A DNA stretch of 13,698 bases. Source: Gammaproteobacteria bacterium. Lineage in GTDB: Bacteria; Pseudomonadota; Gammaproteobacteria; Competibacterales; Competibacteraceae. The stretch covers positions 1 to 13,698 of the forward strand of contig JAIFNF010000155.1 of NCBI GenBank assembly GCA_020047885.1, written 5' to 3'. The position numbers were made by a program, and so were the translations under genes. Positions 7,904 through 13,698 of the stretch are shown here, piece after piece; position 1 is the stretch's first letter; each line of letters starts with the position of its first letter. Under the pieces are notes generated by a model. The model saw only the letters and a list, made by a program, of their open reading frames with translations. It made no database searches and was not told the DNA's origin.

Positions 7904-10237
7904 CTAGTCGCGATCCAGTCTTTGCTTCTGATCATCAAGCAAGTAGCGATGGATATAAACCTGCCCATCAATCCCAGCCCGCAACAGCATAATTTCACCA
8001 ACAGATTGACTTTCAGGCGGCGTTACCCGCAGCAATCCAGCGCGAAACCATTCCAGTTGCGCCAAATGAATGCGCGCCAATTCACTACCCAGTTCACCCG
8101 TATGACGCCGCTGGATATAATCGAGGAGGGGTAGCGGCAGTTCCAAGGTGATCCCTTCCGGTTTAAATTTAAAATACAGTTGGGGCAAACGACGCACCGG
8201 ATCGTAGCGCAGTTCAAATTGATTAAAGGGTAGCATCGCCGTTACCAATTGTGTCGGTTGCACAATCTCCCGATCGGGACGGCGTAGCGTCAAATAGAGC
8301 CGATCCTGATCCTTCTGAAATTGTCCAGCGCTGAATCCAGAAAAGACTTCCAGTAAAACACGCAAACAGGCTCTACAGAACTGGCGCTGCTCTAACGTAC
8401 TGAATGTTTGGAATCCACGATGCTGTTGCCATTGGTCAAAATCTCGTAAACGCGGAGATTGCAGGAAACTATCGAGAAAAGTAGTAGCCAGGATTTCAGC
8501 GCCAATGATCGGTTGGCCAAAGAGATACGCCATACGCCGTTGTGCAAAGCGCCAACGGACTCCAGCAGACTCGCGGGATAGAGTACGCCAGCGTTGATGG
8601 ACCCCGGCTAGCGTTTCCGGTAAGTACGCCCAGCCCATCCCTTCACTGAGCGGGAGTTGGCGTTCAAAATCTACGGCGACCGGGCCACCAAATACCACAC
8701 GGCGAATGAGCGCCACCGCACGCAGGCTTTCCGCAGCAGGCCATGGATTGCCCTGACGATAGCCGAAGAAACTTTCGCTAAATATGATGTTTTCCAGGCC
8801 ATCAATACTTTTTTCCACGCCTTCGCTGGCCTGTTGTTTAGCCTGCTCACACGTCATGCCCCCGGTTAGACTGAGTGCAAGATGAGCGATCATTTGCCGC
8901 ATTGTCAGGCGTTGCTCATAAGCGGTGAGCCGTTGATAAATCCAGCGAACTCGGGTTTCTGCGGTTGCGCTGGCAACTTGTAATGCCCGCCGGTTCAGTT
9001 GCAAAGGGCAGGTCAATTCGGCAGAACAACCGACGCATCGTTGCCAGGCGGAGTGATTGACGAGTCGGGTTAGTAATCGTGCGCCGAGCGCGACGTTATC
9101 CAGCCTCGCCATATTTAAAATAATCAGGGGTTTTGAAAACTGGGTAAGCGTATGTGGTGTAAGATTTCCACAAGTGTAGGATTCATCAAGGCACTGTAGG
9201 ACAAGGCTTTCTATATCACTGGCTTGCTTCGTGAAGCATTTAAGCGTATCGAGCAATGGGCCAGTGTTGCTAATAATCAGCCAACTGCCCTTTTCATCAG
9301 ACTCAAAAGCCTGCTCAATCCATTGCAAGCGCAGGTCGGCGGGCAGTTCGCTCATATCCTTGACGATGGAAATCAGTTTTTGCCCTTGTGGGCTTTCCCA
9401 TTTCATAGTTTCACGTTCATTTAATGGCTGCTTTAATGGTTCATACGGGTCAAGCTGATAAAGTTTCTTGATCGTATCCAGGGAGACAGTAGATTTTCCA
9501 TCGCCGGCATGACCGGTGATAATAACCACACAGTCATTATCACTCGTTAAGGCGTTAAAAACATCATCAATGAGTGGGAATGGCTCATAGATTTCAGGAA
9601 AGTAGCGGTTGAGAGCCTGTGATTCTGCTAAGGCATTAGCACCGCCAGCATCCAAATTATGTAAGGAATTTAAGTAAGCAATAAAATCATTTCCAATTTT
9701 TAAATCAGCCGATGTAGTTAGTGAATAAATTTGGTAGCCATTACTAAAATCATTAACATTTTCTTCTTCAGGCGATTGCGTCATTTTTTGAGGAAGTCCA
9801 ATAGCAGAACGTAAGCGGTCATGCTGTTCTTTTGGAAAGAATTTTTCAAAAAAATAGTCTGCAATTTTCACAGTAATCTCCTTGTTATTTAAAAGAGTTT
9901 CGTAGATTTCTTCTGTAAAGCCTCCTTTTGTTTTTCTCGAAATCAGTTCTCCTTTCAAAAAATCACCTGAGCTATTTTTAGTCAGTTCAGAATAGTTTTC
10001 TATTTCCCATATTCCATCATTAACTAATCTGGCAAATGGGTATTGTAGTTGTATTTTCTCTTTTAAATCTGATAGTGAATCTACTAATTTTTCGTAAATA
10101 CTGAACAATTCAAGACGCTGTTTATTTTGATGGCATCTTGCCAGAGATACTAAAATTAGTAATGGCTTATGGATTGAGTATTTCCCTTTAAATTTACTAA
10201 TTTTTATTTTAGCAAAAATATCTGGCAAGTTGTCCAT
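7904..10237 (-). CDS. Sulfur-binding domain fused to P-loop ATPase (DptF-position), 777 aa
   Basis: Residues about 15-148 read like the DNA phosphorothioate-binding SBD of ScoMcrA-type endonucleases. HKPLLILVSLAR spans 23-34, YPFARLVNDGIWEI 66-79, GGFTEEIY 105-112, and FFPKEQHDRLRSAIGL 133-148; these blocks are in the order and spacing I know from that domain. After a linker comes an NTPase: Walker A GHAGDGKST at 242-250, a Walker-B-like LISIVKDMSEL (288-298), a sensor-like WLIISNTGPLL (319-329), and a Cys cluster C401-x2-C404-x5-C410 that could bind zinc. The C-terminal third is unassigned. The gene starts 10 nt after the PP-loop gene without a clear ribosome site, so coupling is likely. By position it corresponds to DptF, but an SspC-type or other PT-linked ATPase cannot be excluded. 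Sequence encoding the SBD is far more AT-rich than the rest. Proposed role: reads PT marks and controls the restriction complex. Confidence 0.72.
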   Translation of the reverse strand: MDNLPDIFAKIKISKFKGKYSIHKPLLILVSLARCHQNKQRLELFSIYEKLVDSLSDLKEKIQLQYPFARLVNDGIWEIENYSELTKNSSGDFLKGELISRKTKGGFTEEIYETLLNNKEITVKIADYFFEKFFPKEQHDRLRSAIGLPQKMTQSPEEENVNDFSNGYQIYSLTTSADLKIGNDFIAYLNSLHNLDAGGANALAESQALNRYFPEIYEPFPLIDDVFNALTSDNDCVVIITGHAGDGKSTVSLDTIKKLYQLDPYEPLKQPLNERETMKWESPQGQKLISIVKDMSELPADLRLQWIEQAFESDEKGSWLIISNTGPLLDTLKCFTKQASDIESLVLQCLDESYTCGNLTPHTLTQFSKPLIILNMARLDNVALGARLLTRLVNHSAWQRCVGCSAELTCPLQLNRRALQVASATAETRVRWIYQRLTAYEQRLTMRQMIAHLALSLTGGMTCEQAKQQASEGVEKSIDGLENIIFSESFFGYRQGNPWPAAESLRAVALIRRVVFGGPVAVDFERQLPLSEGMGWAYLPETLAGVHQRWRTLSRESAGVRWRFAQRRMAYLFGQPIIGAEILATTFLDSFLQSPRLRDFDQWQQHRGFQTFSTLEQRQFCRACLRVLLEVFSGFSAGQFQKDQDRLYLTLRRPDREIVQPTQLVTAMLPFNQFELRYDPVRRLPQLYFKFKPEGITLELPLPLLDYIQRRHTGELGSELARIHLAQLEWFRAGLLRVTPPESQSVGEIMLLRAGIDGQVYIHRYLLDDQKQRLDRD

Positions 10238-10247
10238 TTTATTTATT

Positions 10248-11063
10248 TCACAGGGTGCAAATCAAGCAACCGCTATCGTTTTCGTCATCACCCTCAGAAA
10301 ATTTTTCCAGTAATTTTTTCTTAGGTTTTCTGGCTTCAACTTCTTTTTGCAATTCAGCATTAGCCATTATTTTATCTGCTCTTTTTACCAAGTCTTCAAG
10401 ATATTCACCTTGAGACCAAGTATGAGATCTACCATGTTCTCTATGAAAATCTTCATACGATTTTGCCTTTTCAAAAAGTTCAGGATGTCTTCCAGAAAGA
10501 CCAACCCATTCCTCTTTTCTCTGAAAGAAACAAAAGTAACAACCAGAACGACTGCGCCAAGAATAATATTTTGGGATACCCGCACCAGAAGATTGCAATA
10601 TTTCAAACACATCACTTTTCATTATTTTATCTTCGATAAAAGGGTATCGTGCAGAAATATTTGGCTTCTTTGATAAATAGCCTTGCCGATTTTTTTCATC
10701 AAATCTTATTGCAACATAAGTAATCGCCTGATCTTCACCAACATATTCTTCAAAGGGTTTTATTTTCAATTCAACAGTACACCAACGTGTTTTAGCTGTT
10801 GGAAGAAAGTTTCCATTTAATTTCAAATAATAATCAAAATCCCGACCTGCATTTAACCGAACAATCGGCTTTCCAAGATAATCCTGTAAAAGATCAACAA
10901 ACTCCAGAGTTTCCGGCAATTCAGCGCCGGTATCCGCAAAAAAGTACTCCATTTCAGGTACTTTATCCCGCATATAAATTGCCAATGCGGCGCTATCTTT
11001 TCCGCCGGACAGTCCGAGTAAATGACGCACTGGCTTTTGAACGGGTTGTATTAATGTTGTCAT
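10248..11063 (-). CDS. PP-loop PAPS-reductase-like sulfurtransferase (DndC/SspD/BrxP type)
   Basis: PP-loop ATP pyrophosphatase, about 271 residues. Numbered from the first ATG (11066), SGGKDS lies at 20-25, FADTGAELPET at 43-53 is the usual second block, and TRWCTVELKIKP holds C96. SGCYFCFF holds C176 and C179, and the tail ends in CLIC (C267, C270). C96 with the CxxC at 176/179 is a plausible Fe-S cluster site, as reported for DndC. The protein is much shorter than DndC (about 500 aa) and closer in size to the stand-alone enzymes of Ssp or BREX type 4 systems. Role: activates the DNA backbone with ATP and passes sulfur from a cysteine desulfurase, which is not in this window. Two ATGs are adjacent; AGGAG at 11070-11074 is 6 nt from the second (11063) but only 3 nt from the first, so 11063 is chosen. 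AT-rich. Confidence 0.85.
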   Translation of the reverse strand: MTTLIQPVQKPVRHLLGLSGGKDSAALAIYMRDKVPEMEYFFADTGAELPETLEFVDLLQDYLGKPIVRLNAGRDFDYYLKLNGNFLPTAKTRWCTVELKIKPFEEYVGEDQAITYVAIRFDEKNRQGYLSKKPNISARYPFIEDKIMKSDVFEILQSSGAGIPKYYSWRSRSGCYFCFFQRKEEWVGLSGRHPELFEKAKSYEDFHREHGRSHTWSQGEYLEDLVKRADKIMANAELQKEVEARKPKKKLLEKFSEGDDENDSGCLICTL

Positions 11064-11069
11064 CATATT

Positions 11070-11074
11070 CTCCT
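11070..11074 (-). promoter_or_regulatory. Ribosome binding site AGGAG of the PP-loop gene
   Basis: On the minus strand the sequence reads GAGGAG-AAT-ATG-ATG. AGGAG has an ideal 6-nt spacing to the second ATG and a poor 3-nt spacing to the first, so it decides the start. It is one of the best Shine-Dalgarno sites in the window and suggests independent translation after the 113-nt gap. Confidence 0.7.
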
Positions 11075-11112
11075 CTATAAGAAACTAAAACTGGGTTGTT
11101 TGCATCGCTTGC

Positions 11113-11142
11113 ATGTTAGCGTTCATCTCCCCCCTTTGCCAA
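11113..11142 (-). promoter_or_regulatory. Weak sigma-70-like promoter candidate upstream of the PT operon
   Basis: On the minus strand, TTGGCA (11142-11137, 5 of 6 to consensus) and TAACAT (11118-11113, 4 of 6) are separated by 18 bases, in the only real intergenic space upstream of the PP-loop gene. The -35 element falls in the loop of the hairpin at 11128-11153. Matches this weak arise often by chance. Confidence 0.25.
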
Positions 11143-11153
11143 CAGCGGGGGGA
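11128..11153. repeat. GC hairpin in the leader of the PP-loop gene
   Basis: TCCCCCC (11128-11134) and GGGGGGA (11147-11153) form a perfect 7-bp stem with a 12-nt loop. It lies between the Rpn-type gene stop and the PP-loop gene. No run of T follows on either strand, so it is not a typical rho-independent terminator. It may be a dispersed palindromic repeat, or an mRNA hairpin that separates expression of the upstream genes from the PT operon. Confidence 0.6.
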
Positions 11154-11179
11154 CTGATCAACATGGGGCAGCGATTGAT

Positions 11180-12226
11180 TTAATGAATTAACTGACCCTC
11201 TGCCGCGCACTGCAAACGCGCCAGCCATTCGACTCCATCAGCACAATCCAGCAAAGCCTCGCCCAAGTCTTCAAATACCGTCAATGCACTAATCCGCTCC
11301 AAAATCGGCGCACTTTGCAAGGCTATCGATTCGTTAAACCGGCGGCGGATAAGCCGCTGCAACAGCCGTCGCTCTGAATCGTAAGCCTCCTGCCGACCCT
11401 CCTGCCGACCCTCCTGCCGACCCTCCTGCAAGCCTTCCTCTTTCCATTGCTGAGTCCAACTCACCACACGTCCAGTCAACATGACACGCGCCTCCTCCAG
11501 ATTATTCAGTTCAGGTAATGAAACATCAGGCAACCGGGTTTTAAGAAAACCTTCCCGCAGCCAGACCAGGAACGAACGCCGCAACTCATCTTGCTCGGGT
11601 TCCGCTAACCACTCGGCCAGCGCCGTGATGATTTCCCGCACCACCTCCGGACCCCGACTCTTCTCCAGCCGAAAGAGCGCCGCAACCAGATTGCGCTGAC
11701 TAGCCAACGCCGCATCCGTATACGCGCCCTCATCAATCAGCAAATAGCGCATTTGCGGCCGATACGTCACCAACTCCGCCGGTCCCGCTTGAATCAGCGG
11801 ATCCAGAGTTGTTGGCGCACTCCACCGCCGCTCCCCGTTATACAGCACGATTGGCAACACCGATGGCAACCGTCGCGGACGTCCGAGCTGCCGACTGCGA
11901 ATCAAATCCTGATACAGCAGATCAATGTAGGTAAAAAGCCGCATCGCCATAAACCGCTGCACCCCGGACTGAAACTCCAGCAGAATGTAGATGTACAACC
12001 AATCCTTTCCCCAGCGCACACGCCAGATCACGTCGCCGCGCCGATTGCGCAATCGGTCATCGACAAACTCAGCGGGATACTTTTCCAGCGTCCTCCAGTC
12101 CAGTTCAGCCACCCAGGCCGCCGGCACAAATCCCAACAACAGATCGCGGATCATTTCTGGGTGGTAAAATAGCCGCTTGTAGCCAGAATCATGGTCAGTG
12201 ATCCGCTTGTTTTCTCCGGAATCCAC
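11180..12226 (-). CDS. Rpn-family PD-(D/E)XK nuclease (Transposase_31 type)
   Basis: A 348-residue protein with the Rpn start signature DHDSGYKRLFYHPEMIRDLL (residues 11-30). It has the nuclease core D65 (RRGDVIWRV) followed by E84-F-Q86-S (LLEFQSGVQRFMAMRL), the E-x-Q form of PD-(D/E)XK used in this family. The C-terminus (ERRLLQRLIRRRFN...) resembles DUF4351. Rpn proteins are DNA endonucleases first described as recombination-promoting 'putative transposases'. Residues before the C-terminal domain hold an EGRQ tandem repeat. The start is GTG at 12226, five bases past the upstream stop, with GAGGA about 8 nt before it inside the upstream gene's last codons. The N-terminal signature begins only 10 residues in, which supports this start. 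It could be part of the defence locus or an unrelated passenger, since these genes are often multicopy. Confidence 0.85.
   Translation of the reverse strand: MDSGENKRITDHDSGYKRLFYHPEMIRDLLLGFVPAAWVAELDWRTLEKYPAEFVDDRLRNRRGDVIWRVRWGKDWLYIYILLEFQSGVQRFMAMRLFTYIDLLYQDLIRSRQLGRPRRLPSVLPIVLYNGERRWSAPTTLDPLIQAGPAELVTYRPQMRYLLIDEGAYTDAALASQRNLVAALFRLEKSRGPEVVREIITALAEWLAEPEQDELRRSFLVWLREGFLKTRLPDVSLPELNNLEEARVMLTGRVVSWTQQWKEEGLQEGRQEGRQEGRQEAYDSERRLLQRLIRRRFNESIALQSAPILERISALTVFEDLGEALLDCADGVEWLARLQCAAEGQLIH
11386..11433. repeat. 12-bp tandem repeat, three perfect copies plus one degenerate
   Basis: The unit CCTCCTGCCGAC occurs at 11386-11397, 11398-11409 and 11410-11421 and is followed by a diverged copy at 11422-11433. 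It encodes the EGRQ repeats of the Rpn-type protein on the minus strand. As 12 is a multiple of 3, copy-number change by slippage would alter linker length by four residues without breaking the frame. Confidence 0.92.
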
Positions 12227-12230
12227 GAGA

Positions 12231-13698
12231 TTAATCCTCAGTTAGTTGTCCATCCACTTGCCGGGGTTCCGAAAAACGCCCCAACAGCGCCGCCACCACC
12301 GCCCATTGCACCGACTCATCCAGCCCCGCCAGCCCCGCTGCCAATTCATCCGCCTTAGCCCCTGCCGCCGCCCATTGCGTACTGGAAAGCTGAATCACCC
12401 GGCTCACTTCCCCGCGCTCGGCATCCACCCGTTTCAACAACACCGCGCCATCCACTGCATTCACGGTGGACGCCGCCTGTAACTGCCCCAAATCACGCAA
12501 CTGCTCCCCAACTTCCCGCAACCGCAACTCCGCCTGCAACCGCGTCTCCTCCCGCCACTTCTGCGGCGGCGCCCGCCCCATCAGCGTCGCCACTGACTCC
12601 AGCCATGCCGTATCCTCCACCGGGTCCGCCTGAGTCAACCGCCGAATCAGCGCCCCCAACCCCAATTGATCCGGCGTATAACGATCCAGTCCGCCATACC
12701 GTTGCACCAACGCCCGGCGTAACCCGGCCAAATCCACCACCGGCTCATCCAGCAACGCCTGATGCAGCGCCGTCTGCCAATGCGCCAACAGCGCCGAATA
12801 CGCCCCGCTCAACTCCCGCAACGCCTGCACCAGTCGCTGAATAAACCGCTCCACCACCGCCGGGTCATCCGTGGCAAAATCCGCGGGATGCACCCCACAC
12901 GCCTCCGGCAACGCCTCAAACAACAACACCCCGGGACTCTTCGCCTGCTGAAACGCCGCCCGCACCTGTTCCGCCCGGACGCTCAACCCCCGACACGACC
13001 GCACATAATCCGGCAGTCCGGCCATAAACCGCATCAGCGGCCGCACAATATCCAGCAGCGTCGCATCCTCGCGCACCTTCCCGACAATCGAATGCAGGTA
13101 CTGAAACCGCTCCAGGGCAAACAATTCGGGGCGACGACAGAGCAACTCCAGATCCTCCAGCGTCAACCCCTCACAAAAACCATCTTCCCGATACAGCGCC
13201 ACTTCCCGCCGATACGCCAACAAATACACCGTCAGCAGCACCGGCAACCCGCCCAGTTTCATCCCATAAGGCGCTTGACGCAGCCGTGCGTAAATCTCCG
13301 GTAAGCCGACTTGCCGCTCATGGCCATCGCTCAGGCAATCAGTGATCGCTTGCCAAACCGGCTTGATGCGACAGGGGTCTGCCGCCGGCGGTGGATAAAA
13401 TCCCCAGCGCCCGGCCTCCTGACGATGCACACCACTGGCTTTCAACAGCGACAAATACAGGCTCATCTCCGCCGGACTCTTCGCAATCCCCAAATTCTCC
13501 TGATCCGCCGCCTTCAACATCGCCGCCAACAACCGCTTCCGCCCGGTATGCGCACTCGGCGAGGGGTGATCCCAGTTGATCAGCTCATTGCGCAACAGCG
13601 GTGCCTGCGGATAACACACCGTTTCCACCCAGGCCGACAACCGCTGTTGCAAATCCCGGCGATCCCGCACCGGCTGTTCCACGCCGCCGAAAAACCAG
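12231..13698 (-). CDS. C-terminal part of a BrxC/PglY-like large defence ATPase, 5' end outside the window
   Basis: The frame is open through the right edge: codons W-F-F-G-G precede the GTG at 13682, so that GTG is probably internal and the gene is longer. From that GTG, residues about 23-52 (VCYPQAPLLRNELINWD, then SPSAHTGRKRLLAAML) followed by IAKSPAEMSLYLSLLKASGVHR resemble a region I associate with large BREX-type P-loop ATPases (BrxC/PglY, DUF6079-like). No Walker motif is visible, as expected for a C-terminal fragment. The rest is helical, ending LTED-TAA at 12233-12231. The Rpn gene follows after 4 nt, so the two are co-transcribed. GC-rich. Role in the locus unknown. The family call rests on remembered motif similarity and is moderate. 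Confidence 0.5.
   Translation of the reverse strand, partial: WFFGGVEQPVRDRRDLQQRLSAWVETVCYPQAPLLRNELINWDHPSPSAHTGRKRLLAAMLKAADQENLGIAKSPAEMSLYLSLLKASGVHRQEAGRWGFYPPPAADPCRIKPVWQAITDCLSDGHERQVGLPEIYARLRQAPYGMKLGGLPVLLTVYLLAYRREVALYREDGFCEGLTLEDLELLCRRPELFALERFQYLHSIVGKVREDATLLDIVRPLMRFMAGLPDYVRSCRGLSVRAEQVRAAFQQAKSPGVLLFEALPEACGVHPADFATDDPAVVERFIQRLVQALRELSGAYSALLAHWQTALHQALLDEPVVDLAGLRRALVQRYGGLDRYTPDQLGLGALIRRLTQADPVEDTAWLESVATLMGRAPPQKWREETRLQAELRLREVGEQLRDLGQLQAASTVNAVDGAVLLKRVDAERGEVSRVIQLSSTQWAAAGAKADELAAGLAGLDESVQWAVVAALLGRFSEPRQVDGQLTED

Noticed and set aside
11128..11153. Hairpin as a rho-independent terminator
   Set aside because: No T-tract follows the stem on either strand, so intrinsic termination is not supported.
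11386..11433. Tandem repeat as a CRISPR-like array
   Set aside because: The units are 12 bp, directly abutting, without spacers, and lie inside a coding sequence.
11180..12226. Rpn-type gene as part of an insertion sequence
   Set aside because: I see no terminal inverted repeats or target duplications around it. The family's 'transposase' name reflects history, and the fold is a nuclease.

Overview
The window is a single minus-strand gene cluster, with every convincing gene transcribed from high to low coordinates. It looks like part of a DNA phosphorothioation (PT) modification and restriction island in a proteobacterium. A gammaproteobacterium related to the Thiotrichales or Competibacter types is a guess, based on moderately high GC in the conserved genes, an Rpn-type nuclease with an EGRQ repeat, and a short CCCCTCCTT...AAGGAGGGG palindrome. 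No rRNA, tRNA, CRISPR array or plus-strand gene is supported.

Layout in transcription order. (1) 13698-12231: the C-terminal part of a protein resembling the large BrxC/PglY-type defence ATPases; its 5' end is outside the window. (2) 12226-11180: an Rpn/PD-(D/E)XK nuclease with a tandem 12-bp repeat. (3) A 113-bp gap, the only real intergenic space, with a C7/G7-type hairpin and a weak promoter candidate. (4) 11063-10248: a PP-loop PAPS-reductase-like sulfur-activating enzyme (DndC/SspD/BrxP type). (5) 10237-7904: a P-loop ATPase in the position of DptF, with an N-terminal domain that looks like the sulfur-binding domain (SBD) of PT-dependent endonucleases such as ScoMcrA. (6) 7867-7577 and 7580-7242: a complete MntA-HepT (nucleotidyltransferase/HEPN RNase) toxin-antitoxin pair. 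(7) 7221-5605: a DptG-position protein with a C-terminal winged-helix-like end. (8) 5605-389: a 1738-residue DptH-type protein with a PD-(D/E)XK-like motif and a HerA/FtsK-type ATPase. (9) 385-1: the start of a DUF4007 protein (SspB-like), cut by the window edge.

Proposed working model (inference). The PP-loop protein, the DUF4007 nickase-like protein, and a cysteine desulfurase expected outside the window would put sulfur into the DNA backbone. The DptF/G/H-like proteins would form the ATP-driven restriction complex that spares modified DNA. Two features are unusual: the PT-reading domain appears fused directly to the ATPase subunit, giving an explicit way to sense modification, and a HEPN-MNT toxin-antitoxin pair sits inside the restriction genes. 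Genes 4 to 9 are tightly packed, with gaps of 36 nt or less and 1-4 nt overlaps, so they are probably one operon.

Base composition is patchy. The large DptH, Rpn and BrxC-like genes are GC-rich, while the PP-loop gene, the SBD segment and the DptG-position gene are clearly AT-rich, which suggests modular assembly.
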